Below, piece by piece: positions 1 to 10,500 of a DNA stretch of 64,000 bases. How positions within the stretch are numbered: the stretch's first letter is position 1; every line of letters begins with the position of its first letter. The position numbers and the translations under genes are program-made. Source of the DNA: Lethocerus indicus (lineage: Eukaryota > Arthropoda > Insecta > Hemiptera > Belostomatidae); contig JACDQD010000006.1 of the NCBI GenBank assembly GCA_019843655.1, positions 8,486,034 to 8,550,033 on the forward strand. Direction: 5' to 3'. A model generated the notes under the pieces. The model was given only the letters and a program-made list of their open reading frames with translations. It searched no databases and was not told the DNA's origin.

Positions 1-95
1 GAATATAGTCATATCTCAAGGATAACGTCAGTCTAGTGCATTTCTGATAGCAATTTATAGTTTAGTGGGTTGGATTCTTGATTCTGACAACCTAC

Positions 96-465
96 CTTAC
101 TCGTTTTCGAACTTCCTTTCGTCGTTTCTTTCTTCCCTTTTTCCTTCTTCGGTGTCTCTTTCTTGTCAAAGGTGTGTCCTTTGTCTTTCTTCTGCGATTC
201 AACTTCCTTCGGCACCGTTATTTCGGCGACTGTTATAACCCCGACTGCGGTCTCTGGTACGGGTCCGGCGGTTTCTCCTTCGCTTCCTTCCGGTTCGGAG
301 GATAGTTCCGGCGACGGCATTTTCGGTCTGGGTTTGGGCCGTATCGGCCGTCTCGGCGCTGGCTTCGGCTCCTTCCGCTTCTGTTCGGCCAGCAGTCTAC
401 CGTAAATTTCTAGTTGTTGTTCCACCTTCCGCTTTTCAAGTTTTTTCTCCTCTAAACGTCTCTTT
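96..465 (-). CDS. Coding exon 4 of the same gene; gene continues past the left edge
   Basis: This exon encodes the last base of Arg216 and residues 217-339. The acceptor is gttttgtcag|A and the donor is AAG|GTAGGT (GT at 95-94, phase 0), so at least one more exon lies beyond position 1. The exon opens with a very basic coiled coil (KRRLEEKKLEKRK), then QLEIYGRLLAEQKRK. It then becomes low-complexity: a Pro/Arg/Lys block (APRRPIRPKPRPK), a Ser/Glu/Pro block, and a Lys/Glu-rich tail (KKETPKKEKGKKETTKG). Such composition suggests a cytoskeletal, centrosomal, axonemal or RNA/chromatin-associated scaffold, but this is only inference from composition. Confidence 0.8.
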
Positions 466-1596
466 CTGACAAAACATGGAGTGTAATTGAAATATAATTT
501 GCGTGTAATTTCATTGAATGTTTTATAAATATTTTATTGTAACTGGCAATATATGTGTTTAAGAGAGGGAAGTTGAATCGCATTTCTAGTTAATTAGACA
601 GGTAATAAAGTGCAATATTTATAAAGAAATACCTCAAATTATATTAGCATATTATAAATGACAAATTCGTAACAAATAAATGCAATAATAATCGTTACAG
701 AACCCATATACGAAAACTATATCAGCACATCCAACATTCGAATAGGTGCTCGCTTATTGTGGCTCATGTTTCTTACCGAAGGCTTCTTTCGAGGAAGTGA
801 TGATTCATAGGGGAAAAGCAGGTTTGATTTAGGTTGTTTATGTTTACATGCCTGTCCTACGAATTTGTCAGTTATTGATCAGATAGTTTCAGGTGGATTT
901 CTCACAATAATATGCCGTGTACTGAATTGCACTCATTTACCATTATTCGAATGATTTTAGATGTTTTAAAAAAACGAGCAATTCTTCAAAGGAGGTTTTG
1001 TCTTAGTTTATCGATCCCCTATGTGCTTCCGATGTAACATTTAATTTTGCCCCGAATGTACTTTAAATTCGAATCAACTATTCTATAGCTAATTTGCTTC
1101 GATTTATTTGCATATGTTCAAGTTTTAATCGTAATACCTCCATGAAACGATCATTGAACGGTAACTCTCAGTTTTGATGTAATACTTGTAAGGCCCCAAG
1201 GACCTTCTGTAACCGGGGTTTCAAAACATTCCTGACAACCCCGATATCCAACGTGAAACGACCTGGACTTTTTTCTGATGGCCGACATAGCCAAATCGTT
1301 GTCGGCAGACAGAATTTTCACAAACTTTAGACGCTATAGCGGGTGGTAGGAAAATTGAAAAAGTGTAAAAGCGTGTCCAAAACCCTGCAGCAGTTTGTTT
1401 CTTCGCCGAAAACCGTTTTATGAAAAACCGCGTTGCGAAGAGTTTCGAAAATTTCGTGGGCCTTCGGCTAACACGGGGTAATTGGTATTGGCCTTCGACT
1501 TTATCCCCCATTAGGTCGGTGGACCTGCAATAGTTTAGCTCACTTCTCCGCCGTCTTCAGCATTTCTTTGGCCAGTTCCCAGGCAGCCCCACGTAC
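466..1596 (-). other. Intron 3 of the left-edge gene
   Basis: This 1,131-nt intron lies between exon 3 (donor CAG|GTACGT) and exon 4 (acceptor tttgtcag). It is AT-rich in the 500-1150 part. A 96-codon open frame on the minus strand (1511-1221) shows no recognisable domain and is treated as chance. I see no repeat or RNA gene in it. Confidence 0.6.
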
Positions 1597-1760
1597 CTGT
1601 AATTTTCATAGATTTCGTTGGCATGCCTCTGCAGCGACTCTTCGTCCAGTCCACATTTTTGCGCGAGCTCGGCCACGAATTTTTTCTTCTTTTCAGCCTC
1701 GTCGGCCCGCCTCTCCTTCAGGTGGCAACCGTACCTCTGGGCGTCCCCAGTCAGTTTTTT
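1597..1760 (-). CDS. Coding exon 3 of the same minus-strand gene
   Basis: This exon encodes residues 162-215 and two bases of Arg216. The acceptor is gaaacag|AAA in phase 0, matching the end of exon 2. The donor is CAG|GTACGT, a near-consensus site, in phase 2. The preceding intron is 305 nt (1761-2065). The peptide continues a charged helix (LKERRADEAEKKKKFVAEL) and contains a short region that could fold (AQKCGLDEESLQRHANEIYENY). Cys and Trp are rare, and no catalytic motif is visible. Confidence 0.8.
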
Positions 1761-2065
1761 CTGTTTCAACGAACAGAAGATTTGTTGTTTGTATCTTCGA
1801 ATGTTTTAAAACTAAAACTAGCCGAGAAAGATAACATAACTAAAATACTGATGTATTAATTGTCTGTAATACTATTATTGACAAATCTACCGCTGGGAAA
1901 CCATTTGATAGTCGTAATTTTAATAAAATATTTTCTTACTTGTCTGTAATCCCTAAGATCCTTCCAGAAATACATGTATAATGACCATCCACGAGAGAAA
2001 TTAATAAGATTTAAACCTAATGTATAATGCACCCTCATTAACCCCAGGACTAATGAAATGCCCAC
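1761..2065 (-). other. Intron 2 of the left-edge gene
   Basis: A 305-nt AT-rich intron in phase 0, with donor AAG|GTGGGC and acceptor gaaacag. Nothing else is visible in it. Confidence 0.6.
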
Positions 2066-2423
2066 CTTCAAACGTTCAAGTTCGTTTACTCTAGCCTTGA
2101 GCATGTTCTGAATGTTAATGGACTGTTCGTTGTCCTTCTCTTTTCTGAGCAGCCTGTTCTTCCTCCTCGATGCCGCCGTGAGAGGGTATGATGATGGCTG
2201 GGGCTCTTGTGGTGGCGGCTCCTTCAGGGGGTCGGCTCCGTCCTGCTCAGGCCCGAAGTATTTCAGGACGAGCCGCTCCACGGAGCTCATGCCGGCCAGC
2301 CTGTAGTCAACAGTCGTCTTCAACTCATCGGTGCAGTCCCACTCCGCCCCGGTATTCTTCTCCTTCTCTTCTTCCTCCGGACCATTTTTCTCTTCAGGTG
2401 GCTCCGCGATGTCTCCATACAGC
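2066..2423 (-). CDS. Coding exon 2 of the same minus-strand gene
   Basis: This exon encodes the third base of Met42 and residues 43-161. The acceptor is ttatgttgag|G, and the donor is AAG|GTGGGC (GT at 2065-2064, phase 0). The intron to exon 1 is 185 nt (2424-2608). The protein here has an acidic stretch (PEEEEKEKNTG), a probable folded segment around YRLAGMSSVERLVLKYFG, a proline-rich linker (PPPQEPQP), and then a basic helical run (ASRRKNRLLRKEKDNEQ) continuing into a predicted coiled coil ending NELERLK. The acceptor has a poor pyrimidine tract, so it is the weakest splice call of the gene, but the phase is exact. An alternative reading starts translation at the ATG at 2431-2429 in this exon. 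Confidence 0.75.
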
Positions 2424-2608
2424 CTCAACATAATTGATATTTTTATTTATTTAAATTTATTTTAATCCTGCGATCAACACTTAAATAAAAAAAGTCAAAA
2501 TTAATTAATAAAATTTAACTCGTCGCTAATACTGCAATTTTTAAATACTTCATATTACATGTGCACATACGTGAATATGTATATAACTCTAGTGTAAAGA
2601 AAACATAC

Positions 2609-2733
2609 ATCACAGCATTGGCGGTTAAAGCCTTTTCCCTCTCCAGTCTTTCTTTCCCTTTTCGCTTCCATTCTTCAATCTTTTTCAAGTCGTGGTCGCA
2701 GTATTTTTGACCGCTCTGATCCATCGAGTTCAT
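2609..2733 (-). CDS. Coding exon 1 of an unrecognised charged coiled-coil protein gene
   Basis: This exon encodes residues 1-41 and the first two bases of codon 42. The ATG at 2733-2731 follows an in-frame TAA at 2736-2734, so it is the natural start. A second Met is residue 4. A tttag acceptor lies just upstream (about 2738), so the exon may begin there with a few bases of 5' UTR after a non-coding first exon. The donor is AT|GTATGT (GT at 2608-2607, phase 2). The peptide is hydrophilic and rich in Lys and Glu (KKIEEWKRKGKERLEREK), which predicts a helix or coiled coil. No signal peptide or membrane segment is visible. The four exons of this gene join in phase without a stop, which is strong evidence that the gene is real. 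I cannot assign a family. Confidence 0.75.
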
Positions 2734-3370
2734 TTATCTAAAACAATTACCATAACAAAGAAGGTTTAAAGCCCGCGAAGTACTTGTCATGGGCATGGTG
2801 TTGTAGTCAGTATTAAGGGCGCTACTTATCTTACTGTCAGTAGGTAGCAACAAAAGTTTTATTACTTTTTTTAGAAAGAAGATAGTTTCTGTATTATTTT
2901 TTAAGCTCCGAACAGCATCCATAAAATATCTAGATTAAATATAGGGTGAAGTAATATAAACCACGACAGAATAATACAAGGAAAATAGAGAAAATATTGA
3001 TAATTATTGATTCGACAGCTGGTAATAAAATCGGTCTGAAAATTTAAAAAATAATAATAGGATAATCTCAGATTATAAAAGATGTAAAACTTTATGTATT
3101 TAAATGATAAATAACCATATATAAGTTTTTTGTCTTTAAAAAAACAATACATTCACGTAGTCGTGTTAGATCAAAGCGTTATTAGGGGAGAATTATTGGA
3201 GAGCAAGCGGTTTATTTGTGAGGTGTCGAGGGGGCGGGATAGTGGGGGCCAGGTGTGCCGTGAAATCGGCGGTTTATTAATAAAATATGCCTAGCTGGCT
3301 GGGTCTGCGGCGGCTGTCTCTGGGGGCTGTTTTGGACGGCATATGGGGCCCCGGCCGCGATGTCATGTGA

Positions 3371-3400
3371 GCTAGAGCTAGAGCTGGAGCTAGAGCGCTC
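3371..3400. repeat. GAGCTA-type short tandem repeat
   Basis: About four imperfect copies of the hexamer GAGCTA/GCTAGA (one copy reads GAGCTG) lie inside a GC-rich patch. The unit contains the CTAG tetramer. Confidence 0.8.
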
Positions 3401-3537
3401 ACCTAGCCGACAACAAAAAAGCCGCCGACATGTGTTATGCCGACACTTTCCGGGAAGGGCCTCCGTCGGCGATGGTACACAGAGTGCCGCGATTTACGAA
3501 TCGAGGCGGTAGCCACTTTAGCGGTGCAATTTTGCAA

Positions 3538-3567
3538 AAGACTAACTAATCTTCAAGACTAACTAAT
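3538..3567. repeat. 13-bp direct repeat AAGACTAACTAAT
   Basis: Two identical 13-bp copies sit at 3538-3550 and 3555-3567, with a 4-bp gap (17-bp period). The function is unknown. Confidence 0.8.
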
Positions 3568-6500
3568 TTGGCCATTGCATCTTCGATAGTATAGCTATAT
3601 GACATATACGTGAAAATTACTGTAAACAACGCCAATAAAACCACAAGATTATTTTAATGGTGGAACCTGTTTAGGACCGTTTTTGTAATAAATTGTTTTA
3701 TATATTTATATCGTACACTATAGAACATTTTTGTGCTTGTTGAGTGCTCGCTGTGATGATAGATATAAATATTTGACCCTCGTTATAAATTCTCTGCGTA
3801 CACACACATCTATATCCTACATGAATGGCCAGTTAATAAAATTAAAAAATATATTTGTATGGTCCGTGTTTCTACTCTAATTATTTGCATAAAGTAATGT
3901 ATTATAATCATATTTATCTTAATGCTAAATACTAATCGTACAATAATACATCCGTATTATTGTACCAAATCAAGATTTGGGCTTGTAGCATCGTTTGGCA
4001 TACTATATCCTATTGTTTCTTCGGTCAAAGGCTATTTGAGGAATTGGCTTTTCGCCATTATTAGTGTGTGAAGTTATAATGCAGTGGAAGACGCAACTTG
4101 TATCACTGTACAGGTATTACATTACAAATACTTCATGTATTGTCGCTTGTATTTCTATTCATGATTATTCTACAACATATTATTTTTCAGTTTGGTCACT
4201 TAAATACAAAATTAATTGGCAACAAAAGTTGAGGAAATTGATAATTCAACGAATTTAATTATAATACAGATGTAATAACCGTCATTTCTAAAATCGTTGG
4301 TAAACCTTAAAAGGAATGGATGTTCTACAGAAGGACCATTTCGAGCTCTTACCGCTCGACATTCTGAAATTTTTTAATTTTTATATTAAAGGCGACATTA
4401 ATTGCAGTTGAGAAAAATTGAAATAGCAGCTCATCGGACTTTACGGCCGAGAAATAACAGCTTGGGACCGCCGCGACGTAGCATTATCAACGGCTCGTAT
4501 TGGCCTTTCATCCATTACATGTACGTTCAATGTAATTGCAATTTGCTGGAGGCAAACAATTATTGCGGCTATCGAGGAATAGCCAGTTTCGTTCCGCAAG
4601 CGCAATATGTCATCATTCAATCGGACGAATTCAATTTACTTTCATAGAACATAAACTTCGGTAGAATAGATTCCCAAATATGCAATTCCATGCTAATATA
4701 TTCTAGAAATATTTAAAAATGTTTATATAGGTTAGAATTAGTAATAGAGACGTATCCAATAGATTAGAAGAACAAAAACTCGACGTTTTAGTTGCACATT
4801 AGTAATTATTATTCTATAAGCAGATAAGACGCCCAGTTGAAGGCTTTATGCACAGTCATATAAAGTTAGGATTACTGTATTTATAACAGCCTGTGCCGTT
4901 GGTCGCCGAAATGTGTTACTGCTTAACAAATAAACATGGAGATAAATTCGTAGACCGCTCCTGTATCCAGTAATATACTTTGTGACTAAATGTTCTTCAT
5001 TATCCGGGACAATACCCGACGTGGCAATGGCGTATTGTCGCAATCGGGCGAGGCATGCGACAGCGCCGCGATTGTGAAATCGACATTGTGGCCGTTCTGT
5101 TTACGAAATTCTGTAGCGAATTTTGAGAATGTCAGTCAGATGGGTAAATCTCAAGTGAAGAGTTCGGTATGGCGACGCCCTTGCTCGGTCACGGAAGGGC
5201 GGGCATCGGTTACAAGGATTTAAAACACAGGAAAACAGCTCGAGGCAACGACTACAATCTAACCAACAAACCTTGGCTTTTAATCGTATTTCACTCAAAA
5301 TTTCGTTTTGTATAAAAAAAATTCAGATAAAAGCGAATGTTTTACTTCAAAACATATGTTAACCATCATATATAATTAAAGTATTATTTTTCTCTAGCCA
5401 CCCGTTATTTTAAATTCACATTTCGGAGGTTGTAAATTACACTTTTTCATTACATTTATGTATGAACAATAGAAGTGCAATAACACTAGGTATGCTTCAT
5501 GGGCAGCGGTTGTTTATCTTTGTATTAATGCTACGGAAAATCTTATTCTTATGGGCTGAATAAATGAAACCCATTGTGCCTCAGACGTTTTCTACCTCTA
5601 TTTCTAATTTCCGCCGGCTGTCCTAGCTGTGGGTACGCAAACGGAGCCGGTGAACAGACGAAAGCGGGCACGGGCAAGGGAGAGAGTAAGAAACTATTGT
5701 AGAATAGAGAAGGGTACGGCGAATGGAAAAAAAAATTCACGGAGGTGACTCAGCCAGAGTCGGAGGTTTTCACTTTTCGCTTTCCACCGACTCATTGAGG
5801 GAGGCCCAATCGGAAAATTAGCCCCAGGAGTCAATTAGCCAGCCGCTCAAGGACCCGGCTCTATACATTTTTTTGCCCAGCCTGTGTGCCTATCATTCCC
5901 GAATGTTTCATTTTATTCCAGACCATTTCTTTCTGCGGTTAATCGACTTTTTCAAAACTTCGATTAATGATACTTTTCTTCTTCTTTCGTGAATCCGGAG
6001 TGTCAGAAAAGGACGGCTTCAGAACACCGCCCGCCAACGTGTTAAGGTCATCACTTACTCTGAGAGCGTCCGCTATTTAATCTTCGGCATTTAATTTAAT
6101 AACAGTATACCATTTGTTAAACTAGCGATTGCACAATTCATATTCTACTTAGTAAACGTACTAGTGCAACCCGACCGTTGCCAGCAATAAAATATAAAAC
6201 TTAATTTTTGCCAAGAATGTTCGGAGAAAACACCGTGAATACCAATGTTCCATGACATAGGAAGCATTCAATACGGGAACTTCGTTCTCAGGAAAAAACA
6301 AGTGATCGTAGATTATTTTTTGAAGGGCCGATTCAGTTTGAATGTGAAAATAATTGAGTGCAATATTTTTGTGCATTATTACGCTATTATTTTGAAACAT
6401 TTGACCAAAAAATTTGAAACAATTTCTACCTGAAAAAAATTTCTTGGGGAAATATGGAATGTTCTGCCTGAATCCAAATGCGCTGCGTTCTAAAGTTCAA

Positions 6501-8201
6501 TAAATGTCGGAAGAAGCTATTTAATATAATTAAAATATAAGAACGCCTTTTTATTGATCACTTGATTAAGAAATTGAAACGAAATTTTATCCGCATGTTT
6601 ACAACACCTGTAGTGTGGTTACCGGAGTCAGGAACCCAAGTTATATGGCCCACTCGCTCCGACCGAGCGATGAAAAAGTACGGATTAGGACAGATATTCT
6701 AGGTCCTTCGAGAGAAAAAGTTCATTCCTCGTCTGTTTAACCTATAAACGCGTTGAAGAGTCGGGCTAGAGGAGAAGTGTGAAAACTCCGGCGGTTGCCT
6801 AAACACCACTCGGTGGTTACACAAGACGTGCACAGACCTTTTTTACAGTTTCGATCTCCGGCCCCGCGGGCAACGAGTTGTGATCCTCTGCAAGTCACCA
6901 ACAACGGATTACGGGAACCGCCCAGCGACGTAACGCCTTTACAGAACCGGCAATGGAACCAATTGTGAAAACCGGGGTTAAAAAATCCGGATAGTAATCC
7001 GGGCGAGCGCGGTGTAGAACTAGCAATATTTCATATATAGAAATTAACTCGACTTAGTCAGCTTGGAAATGTACACCACAGAAATAATCATTCATAAGTA
7101 AACATCTTATCTATACTTATTAAAATAATTATATTTCCAGTCCTTTTCATTTATAATAGGTTGTTCAGGATACATCGTGACGTATTCGCCAGAGCTTAAA
7201 AACGCCAAGCCATGTAACAAATGTAGAAAGCGAGAGGACAAAAGTGCCGAAAGTGGCTGAATTCCGAACAAGCAATTGCTGGTGTCTGCGAGCAGAAGCT
7301 ACAATTACTGCTGCAGGGACAACGAACAACAAGGACGACAACGACGACGAAGGACGAAGGATGACATTCAAACGAGAGGTGAAGAAGGTGGGGTTAGGAG
7401 AATAGTAATAGATTGGGCGGTGTGGGAACCGTCCGGGAGCCGGGAGGAGTTTAATTAACTGTTTATGAGGTAGTGATGAATACAATGGCCGTGGGCTAAC
7501 GGTCCGCCACCATAGAGGCCAGGATTGGCTCATTGTCGGGCCCGCTATTATCCCCCGGCAGATCCCCCCAATTGACGCCTCCCAATCGGGGAGGGACAAC
7601 ACCCTGCCACCGGCAGGAACACTCCCAATACAGTAGACCTCACTCTGACAACACTCATTGAAACCCTGAATAGCTCTATTATCCAATATAATTGTTAGAA
7701 CCGAGAGATTATTATAGATATATAGATTTATCGCAAGGGTAATGATTGTTTACCTCCGCGAAATATAGTGACCTTATAAATTAAAAGGCATAACATTTTA
7801 AACATGGACGATGGAAATATAAATCCACATGTTGTATTTTGCATGAGTAATGTCTCTTACAGAACCAAAAATTCCGTTTGCATTATCTTTTTTCGGCGGC
7901 TGATTCAGTGGCTAAAGTTAATTCTGACAAAATGATTCTCCCATCTATTCCCTTAAACACCGGCCGAACAATGGAAGTCGCGGAAAAATTCGCAATTGTT
8001 CTCGAGTTCTGTGTTTCTATGAAAGGAGATTTATTGCGGGCGGGGGCGGCGAGATGAATCGGGGCCGCCGCTTCTGTTCTCCTTGAAACCCGGGCCGGTT
8101 TGGAATTGGGGGAGTGAAAAATGAAGTGAGAGCGGTAGAATATAAAAGGAGAACGGAGAGAAAAAGAAAACGGGAGGGGAATTTTAATAGGGAAAGAGAA
8201 A

Positions 8202-8227
8202 AGGGAGGAGGAGGAGGAGGAGGAGGG
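8202..8227. repeat. (GGA)n microsatellite
   Basis: About eight GGA units on the plus strand. This tract explains the poly-Gly and poly-Pro open frames read across it on the two strands. Confidence 0.85.
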
Positions 8228-9699
8228 AGCCCGGAGAGTGGTGGGAGTTGTGGCCCCCCGAGGAAGAAGGACCCGAAGCCGATAGTAATGGTGGAGCCTC
8301 CGTGGGAACCTGCCGGTCCCGACCATTGTCTCACCCCGAAAACAATTTCCCTTCGGAAAAACTCGGGAGAAAGTGCGACCGGTCACTTCCCCTTTCACAC
8401 GGGGTGGATCCTCGCTCGACCGTTCCGCTACCTCAGTTCAACATTTTGCCCTAAAACTGTCGTCGCTCTTCTTTCGGATAAAAAGAACTGGTCGATATTG
8501 TTCGGCGCAGTCTAAAACAATAGCAATTTTCATCCGAATACATTGAACGGTATTATGCGTCTCGATTTCCTTCAAATATTTTCTTAATCATGTATTCATT
8601 AATGCTACATCCTATGAATCATATAAATGTTACTTTCCACTATCAGTTAAACTGACAATCGTTGTGTAACGGTACTGACGATGAACTGTTTAATGACGAT
8701 CGCACGGTCTATAGAACTATATGAAAATATATTTTGCGAACTCGGGTTATCCGAAAGATTCATTCGCCAGTCATCGCCTATATATTTCAGACAATAACTA
8801 GTTTCATTAGCGGGCCGGCCCTCAACAAACGAGTGGAAGTGGATAAAAAAAGAGCGGAAGCGCCGGCCGCCTGTCAGAACAAAGCAGTGCCAAACAGGAA
8901 ACCCCTATATTCCTCCCCCAATTGGGTCCGCTCCCGCTGCGGGCGTTAAACACTCCGCCCCATTGATATATGTTATACGTCCAACAGGACCACTATAAAT
9001 ATAACTGTTTTGATACGAGGTACCCGACGTATGAAGAATGGCTGTTAGGGTGGCAGAGCCCCGCTCCCACCTCCCCCAACAACACCGCAGACGGATCAGC
9101 TTTCCAGCTGCGACCGTTTCCCCTTTACGATTGGGCGATCTTTCTAATCGAAAACCAATTTCATTATCTCCGAGCACGATATCTGACTGGATTTCTCAAA
9201 CCAGTCGAGCCCACAATCGATTATCTTTGACGTATTAATTCACTAGAGACAGATTTCCAAATAATAATTTTTCTGGCATAATTACTGAAGACAAGATAAA
9301 TCTCCTGCTTGGTTATTACGTTAATGTTTATAGTCTCTATAATCATCTGGTAGGCAAAGGACCTCAGTTCGACGGGGAGGCGTCATTATGATAAAAGCGC
9401 CTCAATGTACTTTTAGAAGTGACTAAATTGAAAATTAAATTCGACAATAGGACCGATTATATTAGTCCCGGTTTAATAAAGCCCGTGCACTTTCCCGTCG
9501 GGTACCCCGTAAATTTTTCTAGGAGGGGGAGAAAAGACAGTGAGACCTGTCCCTTTCTTTTCTTTCTCTTTTTTTTTCTTTTCAATGAAGACTGAACTTT
9601 CTCTGTGCCCGGCTTGAATAAGACGGTGGGCAGTTAACAGTGGCCAAATGGGGTAGTCGGCGACATAGAATGCGGGAGGGGCTGGGCCGGTCAGGAGGG

Positions 9700-9742
9700 A
9701 GCTACCTAGCTGCTAGCTGCTAGCTGCTAGCTGCCAGCTACC
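9700..9742. repeat. AGCTGCT short tandem repeat
   Basis: At least four 7-bp units of AGCTGCT (overlapping GCTAGC) are followed by degenerate copies ending in GCCAGCTACC. It lies in a GC-rich island. Confidence 0.8.
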
Positions 9743-10004
9743 TGTTAGCGGCCACCTGCCACTCTCACGTCCCCGACACTAAATACATCACCGGCGACTC
9801 CACCACTCGACACCCTTCCAGGGACCCGTCAAATGAACAGGTCGTAAAAAATAACCCCGACAATGGCTGTCCCATCATTTCTATTATGTCCAGAGTTCTT
9901 GTTGACATGCGCCACCCCCGCCCGTAGCCCCCACCCCAACCACCACCCTAACAAAATGAAAGATGTGTATGCCTCCCCAGTGAACGCTGGTACTCGTGGG
10001 ATCG

Positions 10005-10048
10005 AAATTAATCGGCTAATTTAATTAATTAAACTTAAGTTAAATTAA
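10005..10048. promoter_or_regulatory. Cluster of TAAT/ATTA homeodomain cores
   Basis: A 44-bp stretch contains repeated TTAAT/ATTAA words, including TTAATTAATTAA, immediately 3' of a GC-rich island. TAAT is the general homeodomain core. Such words are common in AT-rich DNA, so functional status is uncertain. Confidence 0.2.
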
Positions 10049-10455
10049 AGTGCATAAAGGGAATTGATAAAGAAGAAAAGATGGAGTATTGAAATAATAT
10101 ATTTAGCCCGAACCATCGCAGATACGAACGGGCATTTTAAACTTTTATTATCAGACAGTCTGAAATGGAAGGCGTTCGTCCATTAATGCATTCCATTCGC
10201 CGAGGTTGGATGTACGAATGAGGCCCAATGGGATATTGGTGAGCAGTAGGCGGGGTGCCGACACGAGTCAAGGAGACAGACAAAAGGAGAAACGCAGTCA
10301 ACGGAGAATAGGATTGATAGACGCAGAATAGGATAGCGAGGTTGGAGGGGCGGCAGAGGGGGAAAGGGGGCACTATTAGCGATTTGGCATGGCCCCGGCA
10401 ATGTGTTGCTCAACATTGGTATTGTACCGCGGCCTGGTTTACATGAAAAGCCACG

Positions 10456-10500
10456 TTCTCTCTCTCTCTCTCTCTCCCCCCTCTCCCTCTCCCTCTCTTT
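10456..10500. repeat. (CT)n / CT-rich tract
   Basis: Pure TC repeats of about 22 bp (10457-10477) are followed by an interrupted CCCTCT-rich tract. Pyrimidines are on the plus strand. Confidence 0.85.

Larger units (their letters stand above)
2739..6600. other. Gene-free AT-rich region with one GC-rich island
   Basis: There is no convincing coding sequence here; open frames are short and unrelated to known domains. A GC-rich patch (about 3180-3500) holds a GAGCTA tandem repeat, and a 13-bp direct repeat follows at 3538-3567. The stretch nearest 2740 is presumably the 5' flank of the minus-strand gene, but I see no clear promoter element. The remainder is AT-rich. Confidence 0.5.
6601..10455. 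other. Gene-free region of alternating GC-rich islands and AT-rich DNA
   Basis: GC-rich, CpG-containing patches occur at about 6640-7020, 7490-7640, 8030-8460, 8800-8960 and 9600-9990. The open frames over them (for example 7686-7165 minus and 8398-7883 minus) are low-complexity shadows without domains. The region includes a GGA-repeat tract, Sox-type octamers at 8323 and 9859, a GCTAGCT repeat, and a homeodomain-core-rich stretch near 10005-10050. Confidence 0.5.

Noticed and set aside
1221..1511. 96-codon minus-strand frame inside intron 3 of the left gene
   Set aside because: It would not join in phase with the well-supported exons 3 and 4, and no domain is visible.
7165..7686. 173-codon minus-strand open frame
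   Set aside because: No recognisable domain, an irregular Ser/Pro/Arg composition, and a location in a GC-rich patch. Nothing supports an exon.
7883..8398. 171-codon minus-strand frame and the overlapping plus-strand frames
   Set aside because: Composition follows the GGA repeat (poly-Ser, poly-Pro or poly-Gly depending on frame), and both strands are open at once.
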